Shown: one piece after another, positions 50,675 through 58,856 of the stretch
Numbering within the stretch: position 1 is the stretch's first letter
Layout of the letters: the number at the start of each line of letters is the position of its first letter
Assembly: GCA_025656455.1 (NCBI GenBank)
Contig: JAHXHS010000002.1
Coordinates: 62,001 to 126,000, forward strand
Length of the DNA stretch: 64,000 bases
DNA from: Candidatus Thiodiazotropha sp. (ex Epidulcina cf. delphinae)
GTDB taxonomy: Bacteria > Pseudomonadota > Gammaproteobacteria > Chromatiales > Chromatiaceae
Direction: 5' to 3'
The notes under the pieces: model-generated
Databases searched by the model: none
Told to the model about the DNA's origin: nothing
Seen by the model: only the letters and a program-made list of their open reading frames with translations
Made by a program: the position numbers and the translations under genes

Positions 50675-53600
50675 TCAGTTTGCCAGAAACGCTTTCTCAA
50701 ATTGCCCGGCCGGTATGGGCCTGCTGAAATAGTAACCCTGAAATATGGTGCAACCGTACCCTATAAGCGCATTGCGTATCGCCTCTGATTCCACCCCTTC
50801 GGCTACAACCTCCAGTTGCAACTGCCCGGCCAGGCTGAGAATGGTGTTCACCAATGCAGAATCATTGGGATCAGTGAGTATATCCTGAACGAATGAACGA
50901 TCTATCTTGATCTCACTAATGGGCAGACGCTTTAAATAGGCCAACGAGGAATAACCGGTTCCAAAATCGTCAATGGAGAACCTGATGCCATACGCCTTGA
51001 GCTGCTGCATCTTCTCTACTGTCTGACTGATATTGCCGACAAGCATGCTCTCCGTGAGTTCAAGGGTAAGGACCTCAGGATCATTACCTATCTCCCTCAC
51101 AGCCCGCTTGATCGTTTCGACAAAGCTGTCTTGCCGGAACTGCATAGCGCTGACATTGACCGATATCCGCGGTACTCTATTATCAGGATACTCATCAGCC
51201 CATCTCAACTGGGTTTCTAAAGATTCACGTAGTACGAATTCACTAATCGGATCAATAAGACCGGACTCTTCCGCTAATGGAATGAATTGATCAGGCAATA
51301 CCACTGACTTGTCCGGCCTCTGCCAACGCACCAGCGATTCAACACCAAGCAACCGCCCATGACTGTCAATCTGGGGTTGGAAGTAGACCAGAAACTCTCT
51401 CTTCTCAACAGCCTGATGCAACTCATCCAACATTCGCAGTCGCGCTTCCACCTTGTGTTGCATTTCAGGCGAGAAAAACTTAATCGTATTGCGACCCGCC
51501 TCCTTTGCCTGATACATCGCGGTATCCGCCTGGCGCAATACATCATCGGCCGATTCATTTCCCGTCGGAAAGATAGTGATGCCGATACTGCCGCTGATGC
51601 GGATCTCATGCTTTTCAATGGCATAGGATTTGGCGATCGAATGAAGCAGCTTGCCTGCAATCAACTGTGCATCATTTACCGCTGATTCCAGTTCATCCCT
51701 TATTTCCGAAAGCAAGACAACAAACTCATCGCCGCCCAGGCGCGCCACGGTATCTTCACTACGCACCGACTTTTGCATGCGCACAGCCACCTGCTGCAAT
51801 AATGTATCACCGATCGTGTGCCCCAATGTGTCATTGGTATGCTTGAAGTGATCCAGATCGATAAAGATCAACGTTCCTCGCTGATGATGGCGCAAACAGC
51901 GTGAAATTGTCTGAGACAGACGATCCACCAAAGTACGGCGATTCGGGAGACTGGTCAGGATGTCGTTGGTCGCCTGGAACTTGATCAGCTCCTCATCTGC
52001 ATGCTGTTTGGTTACGTCCTCCGCCATGAGCATATAGCCATTCAACGTCTGGTCATCATCCCAAATAGGCGAAATTCTGGCATCAATATATCGTATTTCA
52101 TTACCTACACCCCGCTTCAATGAAAAACGAAACTCCCCTTCTTCCCTAGCCTGCTGCAGCGCCTTGATAAAACGACTATCGGCCTCGCCGCCCTCTCCGC
52201 CATGAAAGAAATGAATATCCCTTCCCTGCAGCTCATCGGGCTTCAAACCAAATATTTGTACAGCCGTTTGATTGTAATAGGTAACATTGAGGTCGGTGTC
52301 AGTAGCAATAAAACCAACCTTGATCGAAGCGCTGAGGACACTATTGAGATAGACGGTTTTTTCGCGCAGCCCCTGCTCCGCCCGTCGCCAGTCCGTGATA
52401 TCATGCCATACACAAAACAGCGCGCTCTTTCCCTCATAGGGTATACGCGTCAAGGAGACTTCAATGAGAAGCGACTCCCCATCCTTTTTAAGATGCTGCC
52501 ATTCAAACCGGTGATAGCCCTTCGTATAGGCCAGCTCCATCATTTCATTGGCCTTATCCAAGGATAGCCGGCCATCCGGCTGTCTCTCCGGTGACAGACG
52601 GGATGGATGCACTTGCCGCAGACTGTCTAGCTTGTCATAACCTAATACACGACCAACAGCATCATTAGCAAGGACAAACAAATCGTCCTGGATCACCAGC
52701 ATGGGATCTTCGGAAAGTTCAAATAACAACCGATACTTCTCTTCACTCTCTTGAAGCTTTTTACCCTGTTGACGCAGCAGGTTTGATTGCAGCCGGAGTC
52801 TTCGGTTCTTATGTAAGGTGGCCAGGGTGTACAATACCAGCGTAGTCACCAATGCAAGCACAAGAAAGACAAGAACGGACAATATGGCATATCGGTGATC
52901 CCGGTAAAAGCTTACACGGGGATGAAGTATCTTGGCCTTGCTGCTGATCCTGGCCGGCAGATGCAAATTCAGGGATTGCACCACTCTGTCATCAATCACA
53001 TATTCATTCGGGCTTTTTTTCACCGGCGCAATAGAGGTTAGGGGTTTGCCATCCAGATAAGAAAGCAACAGCGATGCCGCCGTTAACCCCTGGGCAGGAC
53101 CACTGGTGACATAGCCACCCAAAACCCCATCAAACAGGTAGGCATCTTCCATACTGATAACCACTTTAGTATCTGATAAGGCTATCTGAGTAATCGTCTG
53201 CTCAAGATTCAGTATCTCTCCTTTGTTATTCTGCACGGCTCCCAGCGTCGTCAATAGCACAACAGGCCTCTCAGCCTGTCGCAAACGACCCAGTATCACA
53301 TCCAGCCGGTTATCCGCCACATAGGTGATCTGCATCTGTTGTCGCGCCGCCATTTCCTGTTGAATTTCACGCTCAATGGCCTGATAGGTGTTGGAATCAT
53401 CACCAACCACAATAATATGGCCCACATCACCGAATAGATCTTGCAACAAATCCAGGTTAGGTCCGATCTCCTTTTTTTCAAACACACCTGTCACGCTGGA
53501 CTTATCCAGTCTTGAATGCATCGAGTAATCGTTGACGCCGGAAAAGAATAATGGCGTACCGGGAAATAACCCGGATAAGTTCTCTAGGCCGAAACTCAAG

Positions 53601-53953
53601 CCATTGTCATCGGTGACATAGAGCGCATCGGGATGAAAGTCCCGATATTTATCCCAGAGGAAAGCGCTGAAACGATCGGCATAGTCCTGATCGAAATCGA
53701 TACGTTTTGTATCCAGGTATTCGGTCTTTATCGTGGGTGGTATTGCTAATTTTTGAGTAAGCCCATCGACAAACCCCTGATGCTGCCCTTTGGTCCATGG
53801 ATATTCCTGAGTGTAGGCATGCACAACCAGTATCCGCACTGAGTCTGCCGCCATGGTCTGCATCGCCCACATCAGCAACATGGCGGCAGGCAATCCCCAT
53901 AGGCCTAACTCATTGATTCTTAGAGGTAACATCTGATCCCATGCTAGTGGCAT
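50675..53953 (-). CDS. Membrane sensor with ABC-type substrate-binding, PAS, GGDEF and EAL domains
   Basis: 1092 residues from the ATG at 53953 (53932 is an alternative). A signal/anchor (WGLPAAMLLMWAMQTMAA) precedes a periplasmic domain resembling sugar-type ABC substrate-binding proteins (about 30-330), then a TM helix (YAILSVLVFLVLALVTTLVL, about 360-380). Two PAS domains follow, then GGDEF with an intact RLGGDEFVV and an EAL domain with ELTES, DDFGTGYSSL and KIDRSFV but ESL where EAL is expected (GVESLVRW). It probably turns an external small-molecule signal into synthesis or breakdown of c-di-GMP. It stands alone. Confidence 0.88.
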   Translation of the reverse strand: MPLAWDQMLPLRINELGLWGLPAAMLLMWAMQTMAADSVRILVVHAYTQEYPWTKGQHQGFVDGLTQKLAIPPTIKTEYLDTKRIDFDQDYADRFSAFLWDKYRDFHPDALYVTDDNGLSFGLENLSGLFPGTPLFFSGVNDYSMHSRLDKSSVTGVFEKKEIGPNLDLLQDLFGDVGHIIVVGDDSNTYQAIEREIQQEMAARQQMQITYVADNRLDVILGRLRQAERPVVLLTTLGAVQNNKGEILNLEQTITQIALSDTKVVISMEDAYLFDGVLGGYVTSGPAQGLTAASLLLSYLDGKPLTSIAPVKKSPNEYVIDDRVVQSLNLHLPARISSKAKILHPRVSFYRDHRYAILSVLVFLVLALVTTLVLYTLATLHKNRRLRLQSNLLRQQGKKLQESEEKYRLLFELSEDPMLVIQDDLFVLANDAVGRVLGYDKLDSLRQVHPSRLSPERQPDGRLSLDKANEMMELAYTKGYHRFEWQHLKKDGESLLIEVSLTRIPYEGKSALFCVWHDITDWRRAEQGLREKTVYLNSVLSASIKVGFIATDTDLNVTYYNQTAVQIFGLKPDELQGRDIHFFHGGEGGEADSRFIKALQQAREEGEFRFSLKRGVGNEIRYIDARISPIWDDDQTLNGYMLMAEDVTKQHADEELIKFQATNDILTSLPNRRTLVDRLSQTISRCLRHHQRGTLIFIDLDHFKHTNDTLGHTIGDTLLQQVAVRMQKSVRSEDTVARLGGDEFVVLLSEIRDELESAVNDAQLIAGKLLHSIAKSYAIEKHEIRISGSIGITIFPTGNESADDVLRQADTAMYQAKEAGRNTIKFFSPEMQHKVEARLRMLDELHQAVEKREFLVYFQPQIDSHGRLLGVESLVRWQRPDKSVVLPDQFIPLAEESGLIDPISEFVLRESLETQLRWADEYPDNRVPRISVNVSAMQFRQDSFVETIKRAVREIGNDPEVLTLELTESMLVGNISQTVEKMQQLKAYGIRFSIDDFGTGYSSLAYLKRLPISEIKIDRSFVQDILTDPNDSALVNTILSLAGQLQLEVVAEGVESEAIRNALIGYGCTIFQGYYFSRPIPAGQFEKAFLAN

Positions 53954-54318
53954 ATACCTTGGATATTTTTGCCACAATCCTCTCACATTGCACCTAAAAT
54001 CACTATTCTTCTCCTTCGCTGGCCTCAGGATGGGGGTCTCAATTGATGAAGGCGTGCTAAATTGTCTAATGGAGGGGGCGCCCAGCCGCAATTTTTCTGT
54101 GTCGCTCCTGTGATTTGAATCAACTATGGGGTTTGCATTTCAGTACCGGGCGATATATCTTGATCCGCCTGCATGATCTTAGTCCTGCCTATAACGCCTG
54201 ACATTCGCTGTTTCCTCACAGATACATCCGAATCGAGCTGCATAGCGCCCACCGAGATTCGTGGTACTGGTTCGCCCATCGAGACGAATATATTCGCAAT
54301 TTATTGAGGTATTTAGAG
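53954..54318. other. Intergenic region, leader of the cold-shock gene
   Basis: About 365 bases between divergent genes. No gene seen. The csp side may be a long leader, as is common for cold-shock genes. TTGAGG lies near the csp start. No promoter could be fixed with confidence. Confidence 0.4.
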
Positions 54319-54528
54319 ATGTCAGAAAGACAGACCGGAACCGTTAAATGGTTCGACAGCGGAAAAGGCTTTGGATTTATCGAGCGTGAGGGGGGGAAAG
54401 ACCTGTTTGTCCATTTCCGCGCCATCGTCGGTGAAGGCCATCGCTCGCTTGAGGATGGACAAAAAGTGGAATTCACGGAAGTCGAAGGCAAAAAAGGCCC
54501 TCAGGCCGAAAACGTGGTCCCCCTGTAA
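54319..54528 (+). CDS. Cold-shock domain protein (CspA family)
   Basis: 69 residues from [21 protein letters not shown]1 is KGFGFIE and RNP2 is KDLFVHF, the two RNA-binding motifs of the CSD barrel, and the ending [16 protein letters not shown] is typical. It binds single-stranded RNA or DNA and prevents structure formation. The frame can be extended five codons upstream, but the internal ATG gives standard length. It lies next to an RRM protein gene and close to two DEAD-box helicases. Confidence 0.93.
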   Translation: MSERQTGTVKWFDSGKGFGFIEREGGKDLFVHFRAIVGEGHRSLEDGQKVEFTEVEGKKGPQAENVVPL

Positions 54529-54654
54529 CGCTTTTTCCCATTCGCTGTCAAAAATTCACATGGAGCGGTATGCCCGCACCATGGCTTCAACGGATTAAAC
54601 CCGCGCAAGGAGGCGCAACCGGCATTTCCCAAACACTACACAAGGTCAAAATCA

Positions 54655-54921
54655 TTGATTACCCTTTCGGTCCGTGGTCTCCCCAGATCGACCACAGAAG
54701 AGAGCCTGACTGCGCTCTTTACGGAATACGGCATAGTCCGTTCTCTCAAAATGGCAAAAGATCTCTTTTCCGGTGATTGCAAGGGCTTTGCCATCATCGA
54801 TATGGAGGGGCATGAAGCCCGGGCCGCCATCGCTGCCCTCGATGGCAGCGATTTCAACGGCGCCATGATCCGGGTGGGACCCGACCGGCCGAGGAAAGGG
54901 CGTGGCGGGAAACGGCGTTGA
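54655..54921 (+). CDS. RNA recognition motif (RRM) protein
   Basis: 88 residues with a TTG start and AAGG about 9 bases upstream. The RRM fold is visible: beta1/RNP2 LSVRGLP, helix ESLTALFTEYG, RNP1-like CKGFAIIDM and a second helix HEARAAIAALDGSDFNG. A basic tail (RPRKGRGGKRR) follows. Small bacterial RRM proteins are single-stranded RNA binders, often cold-induced. It lies 126 bases after the cold-shock gene. The start codon is the weak point of the call. Confidence 0.72.
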   Translation: MITLSVRGLPRSTTEESLTALFTEYGIVRSLKMAKDLFSGDCKGFAIIDMEGHEARAAIAALDGSDFNGAMIRVGPDRPRKGRGGKRR

Positions 54922-54957
54922 GCCTCCCATGGCCTCGCCAAAGACCGATTTATAAGT

Positions 54958-55410
54958 TCAATGGCGGCGGCTGGAGCAGCGTATCAGGCGGCTCAGCCCC
55001 CATGCGCCCCAAAGCGTGATAAGCGGCAAGACAATCCAGTAGGGTGCCTCATTCACCAGATTCCAACCCGCTGCTCCCCTCGCGGCAACGATTGCAGCCA
55101 GTGAAACGACCGGCCAATAGACAGTAATGCCAAGCGCAGCGCTCAACACGACAGGCCCCCATATCTTTCCCAGCCAGTGTCCGATCAGGCCTGTCGTGAG
55201 AAGTGGAATATAGGTCACCAGGTCACCCAACGCGAAACCGTACCAGAAGGCGGCGCCGACTTCGGAGATCTGTCTGGCCGATTCCTGGGTTCCCATGGCA
55301 ACCCCGAGTTGGTAGTCGAATGCGGGAATCCCCTGTGCGTAAATGAGATAGGAGAGCAACAGCCATCCAGGTCCCTGCAATAGCCAAAAACCGATATCTC
55401 GCCTGTGCAT
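54958..55410 (-). CDS. Four-span membrane protein of unknown function
   Basis: 150 residues with hydrophobic helices near 7-25, 55-75, 85-105 and 120-142. The helices include Trp and Gly (FWLLQGPGWLLLSYLIY, YWIVLPLITLWGAWGLSRLI). I do not recognise a family. It follows motB on the same strand with 25 bases between, so it may be the third gene of the motA-motB operon. No charged residues within helices suggest an ion path. Confidence 0.6.
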   Translation of the reverse strand: MHRRDIGFWLLQGPGWLLLSYLIYAQGIPAFDYQLGVAMGTQESARQISEVGAAFWYGFALGDLVTYIPLLTTGLIGHWLGKIWGPVVLSAALGITVYWPVVSLAAIVAARGAAGWNLVNEAPYWIVLPLITLWGAWGLSRLIRCSSRRH

Positions 55411-55435
55411 AGCTTTAATTCCTTGAGGGATTGGC

Positions 55436-56149
55436 CTATAAAAACTCCACCCGCAGATTCACCCTGCGGTTCTCGGCCCGTCCTGCGGGATTGGCATTAT
55501 CGGCAACCGGACGGGCGTCGGCATAGCTTATCGATCGCAACCGCTTGGCGGAAAAGCCCTGGTTCAACAAAAAGCGGGTCACGGCATTGGCCCTCGCCGC
55601 GGCCAACTCCCAATTCGACTGGAATCGCCCGCCCCTTATCGGCCGGTCATCCGTATGGCCCTCCACCGAGATATTCGCCTCTCCAATCTCTTGTAAGGTT
55701 TCGGCCAGTCGACTGAGCACGGGTTGCGCCTCTGGACGCAGTTTAGCCCTGCTGGAATTGAACAGGATGACATCGGCGATCTCCAGCGAAATGCCCTGTT
55801 CACGTTGCACGACGCTCACCTCGTCTTGAAATCGCGTCTCAATGGCGCTGATCAGAAGGGACTCCGCCGAAATCGATTCAGCAGACGCCTGCGGCGTCGC
55901 CTTCCCGGCAATTACCGGGAGTTCCCGGATGACGTCCACTGTTTCGCTCTCAACTTCGGGAGGTTGCGGACGCTGCATCGCCATCTGCCCCAACAGCACC
56001 ACCAGCATGGCAAGAATGACACTCAGTACATCCACATAGGTCAGCAACCACCCGGCATCCGTCTCCTCGGTCTCCCAGGCATACCATGAGACGGCATCCA
56101 ACGGACCTTCCTTACCCCTGGTTGAAACCATATCGCTCGCTCCCGTCAT
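55436..56149 (-). CDS. MotB-like stator protein with OmpA domain
   Basis: 237 residues. A single transmembrane helix near 33-52 (WLLTYVDVLSVILAMLVVLL) carries the conserved Asp of MotB-type proton channels. A linker leads to an OmpA-like peptidoglycan-binding domain (about 125-237) with VEGHTDDRPI and NWELAAARANAVTRFL. It would pair with the upstream MotA-like protein; the ATG overlaps its stop by one base (TGATG). An in-frame ATG at 56131 has a better ribosome site (GGGAG). No flagellar genes are nearby, so another energised motor role is possible. Confidence 0.78.
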   Translation of the reverse strand: MTGASDMVSTRGKEGPLDAVSWYAWETEETDAGWLLTYVDVLSVILAMLVVLLGQMAMQRPQPPEVESETVDVIRELPVIAGKATPQASAESISAESLLISAIETRFQDEVSVVQREQGISLEIADVILFNSSRAKLRPEAQPVLSRLAETLQEIGEANISVEGHTDDRPIRGGRFQSNWELAAARANAVTRFLLNQGFSAKRLRSISYADARPVADNANPAGRAENRRVNLRVEFL

Positions 56150-56952
56150 CAGTGAGATGCGACCAGTCGCAACTGTACCGCGGCCTGCTGGATATCCTGG
56201 CTTGAACGGATCTCATCCATCATCTCCCGGATCAGTTGCGCATGTTGCCTGTCGCACAGCATCATCACCGCCTGAAGATGCGCCACACGGCGGGTAATCA
56301 GCTGCCTGCCGCGCTGCTCCAACTTGCTGGCCAAGGGCTTGAGCAGCAGATTCGCCAGCACCAGGCCATACACCGTGGTTAACATGGCAAACCCCATGGC
56401 GGCCCCGATGGATGCAAGATTGCCCGAGCCCAGGCCGAACAACATCTGCACCAAGCCCAGCAGAGTCCCGAGCATGCCGAAGGCAGGGGCGTAACCACTC
56501 ATGGCGCGCAGCATCTCGGCGGGACGGCGCAGGTGGTCCCTATCCTCAGCGATCTGCCGCTGCAGGGCGAGACTGATCTGATCCCGCGGAAAGCCGTCCA
56601 GCACCAGTTGAGTTCCCCTGCGCAATAGCGGCTCGGTAATCCTCTGAGCCATCGCCTCGGCCGGCCGGATTTCGCCGCGACGGAAGAAGTTTGCCGCCTG
56701 CAGAAAGCGCCTGAAACCCTCCTCGTCGTCATCGGTACCTGCTGGAGAGCGCCAAACATCGCTAAGCAGATGCCAGAGGGTCAACACAGCCTGCAGCGAA
56801 TGGCTCATGATGGCCGTGAGCAAGGTGCCGCCAACCACCAGAAAAAGGCCGGAAACAATAGCGATAAGTCCCGACCCCGGGGCAAAAAGTTGGACACTGA
56901 CAGAGAGGAGCAGAGAGAGTGATAGGGATCCTATCCAGAGATAGATGGCCAA
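56149..56952 (-). CDS. MotA/TolQ/ExbB-type proton channel protein
   Basis: 267 residues. Four helices: two near the N-terminus (about 3-20 and 27-47), then a large cytoplasmic loop, and two near 148-170 and 183-205 (YAPAFGMLGTLLGLVQMLFG, GFAMLTTVYGLVLANLLLKP), the signature of the MotA family. The loop has FPRDQISLALQRQIAEDRDH. With MotB it forms an ion-driven stator at the inner membrane. The order MotA-MotB-membrane protein is a likely operon. Assignment as flagellar versus other stator is not decided by this sequence. Confidence 0.8.
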   Translation of the reverse strand: MAIYLWIGSLSLSLLLSVSVQLFAPGSGLIAIVSGLFLVVGGTLLTAIMSHSLQAVLTLWHLLSDVWRSPAGTDDDEEGFRRFLQAANFFRRGEIRPAEAMAQRITEPLLRRGTQLVLDGFPRDQISLALQRQIAEDRDHLRRPAEMLRAMSGYAPAFGMLGTLLGLVQMLFGLGSGNLASIGAAMGFAMLTTVYGLVLANLLLKPLASKLEQRGRQLITRRVAHLQAVMMLCDRQHAQLIREMMDEIRSSQDIQQAAVQLRLVASH

Positions 56953-57110
56953 TGCAGTTCTCCTGGTTAGTGTGACTCGAGGTATTTGTCACTTTGCATG
57001 ATTACCAGCAGCAAATTGCAGGCCAGAATGATTTCGAACCGTCACTGCCCGGATGAGCGAGCCGTGATAACCTTATCAAAGTGTCATTCACACATGAATA
57101 CCGGTATATT

Positions 57111-57143
57111 TATTGACCCGGCACCCTAATAGGTTGCGTTCAG
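57111..57143. repeat. Solo type D terminus
   Basis: TATTGACCCGGCACCCTAAT and following bases match one 33-base end of the 20534-20818 element with one change. No partner end is nearby. It lies 32 bases before the DUF3617 ATG and so in its leader. Confidence 0.65.
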
Positions 57144-57174
57144 CCATCTCTCATGCACCTGATGGAGCGGATCA

Positions 57175-57588
57175 ATGAAACGAATAACCGCAGCAGCGAC
57201 ACTATTGGGGCTCAACGCCCTGAACAGTGCCGCCACCGCATCGGAAGTCAACATGAACCCCGGCTTGTGGAAATGGACCGCGGTCATGGATATGCCGGGC
57301 ATGCCGATGCAGCTTCCCCCGACCTCATACACCACCTGTATCACCAACGCCGACTTTGTGCCTAAAGAGCGCACACCAGGTCAAAGCTGCGAAACCATCG
57401 ATCTCAAGACCGCGGGTGACAAGGTCTCATGGAACATCACCTGCACCCAGCAGGGAGGCGTAACCACCAGCCAGGGTGAGATCACCTACCACGGCGACAC
57501 AGCGGAAGGGGTGATACACATCACCGCCCAGGGGATGCAGATGACGTCCAGAACCACGGGGGAGCGATTGGGGTCCTGTCAAAAGTAA
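57175..57588 (+). CDS. DUF3617 family exported protein
   Basis: 137 residues. A signal peptide (1-22, ending ATAS) is followed by the DUF3617 pattern: NPGLWKWTAVMDMPGMPMQ, then YTTCITNADF, CETIDLKTAGDKVSWNITC and GEITYHGDTAEGVIHI. Four cysteines could form two disulfides. The function of the family is not known. It is a single-gene unit; a short hairpin (GGTGCGG / CCGCACC, 57628-57646) follows the stop codon region. Confidence 0.78.
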   Translation: MKRITAAATLLGLNALNSAATASEVNMNPGLWKWTAVMDMPGMPMQLPPTSYTTCITNADFVPKERTPGQSCETIDLKTAGDKVSWNITCTQQGGVTTSQGEITYHGDTAEGVIHITAQGMQMTSRTTGERLGSCQK

Positions 57589-57878
57589 ACTGGCATCAAG
57601 TATGAAAAACAAGGAATCAAGGCGTAGGGTGCGGCCCTGCCGCACCATGTTATGGCAGAAGGCAAGCGCAGAGAAGCGATAGTTAATCCCTGACACACCC
57701 GCCGCTCAAATCCACCCTTCGGGTTAGTAACATGCAGGAAAAACCGATCAAGCGAACCAGATCGTTGGTACATCATTTAAGAACCGCAGCGCTCCCTACA
57801 GAAATATAACGGTCGAATGCCGAAAATCATCTCGTAGCGTTTTACCTCCGCAACGATAGACAGAAGAGACTCGATGCC

Positions 57879-58856
57879 ATGGAAGAACTCTTGCCTTCGG
57901 ACTTAAAAACCATCCTTCACTCCAAACGCGCGAACCTCTACTACCTGGAACATTGCCGAATTTTGGTCAATGGCGGACGGGTTGAGTTCGTGACCGATGA
58001 AGGGAAGCGCTCGCTTTACTGGAATATCCCCATCGCCAACACGACCGCACTGCTGCTGGGCAGCGGCACCTCTATCACCCAAGCCGCCGTGCGAGAACTG
58101 GCCAAGGCAGGCGTGTTATTGGGTTTCAGCGGCGGTGGCGGCACTCCCTTGTTCAGCGCCACCGAGCGAGACACCGACATTCTATGGTTTTCGCCCCAGA
58201 GCGAGTACCGCCCCACTGAGTACCTGCAAGCCTGGGTGAGATTCTGGTTTGACGATGCAAAGCGTCTCGAGGCGGCAAAGATCGTTCAGCGAACCCGCAT
58301 CGAGCGCATTCGACGCCAATGGTTAAACCCGCGCACATGGGTCGAGAGTGGCTTCGATATGGATACTGCGAGACTCGAGACACTGCTGGCGCAGTCCGCC
58401 TCAGGCGTCGAGGCAGCAACCGATGTCACCCACTTGCTTACCGACGAGGCGCGTCTCACCAAGCAGCTTTTCAAACTGGCCGCGCAAACCGTGAGCTACG
58501 GCGATTTCACCCGCGCCAAACGCGGCGCCGGGTCCGACCCGGCCAACGGCTTTCTCGACCACGGCAACTATCTCGCCTACGGCCTGGCCGCCACCGCCAC
58601 CTGGGTCCTCGGGCTACCCCATGGCCTGGCGGTGTTGCACGGCAAGACCCGGCGAGGCGGCCTGGTGTTCGATGCGGCGGACTTAATCAAAGACGCAGTC
58701 GTCCTGCCCCAGGCCTTCATCTCCGCCATGGCGGGTCATGAAGAACAGGAGTTTCGCCGGGCCTGTATCGAAGCCTTGAACCGCAGCGAATCCCTGGACT
58801 TCATGATCGACATCCTCAAACAGATGGCCCAGAAGCTTGGAAGCCGTTCGGCATGA
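57879..58856 (+). CDS. cas1: CRISPR integrase Cas1, subtype I-F
   Basis: 325 residues. Residues SDLKTILHSKRANLYYLEHC at the start and LHGKTRRGGLVFDAADLIK near 252-270 are diagnostic of I-F Cas1. Catalytic residues are conserved: Glu in LLTDEARLTKQLFK, His in VLHGKT and Asp in FDAADL. Cas1 with the Cas2 part of Cas2-3 inserts new spacers into the array. It overlaps the next gene by four bases (ATGA). No CRISPR repeat is seen within 300 bases upstream, so the array must be elsewhere, probably beyond the right edge. Confidence 0.95.
   Translation: MEELLPSDLKTILHSKRANLYYLEHCRILVNGGRVEFVTDEGKRSLYWNIPIANTTALLLGSGTSITQAAVRELAKAGVLLGFSGGGGTPLFSATERDTDILWFSPQSEYRPTEYLQAWVRFWFDDAKRLEAAKIVQRTRIERIRRQWLNPRTWVESGFDMDTARLETLLAQSASGVEAATDVTHLLTDEARLTKQLFKLAAQTVSYGDFTRAKRGAGSDPANGFLDHGNYLAYGLAATATWVLGLPHGLAVLHGKTRRGGLVFDAADLIKDAVVLPQAFISAMAGHEEQEFRRACIEALNRSESLDFMIDILKQMAQKLGSRSA

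Noticed and set aside
57589..57878. Possible CRISPR array upstream of cas1
   Set aside because: No repeated 28-base unit or regular spacing is present; only a short hairpin.
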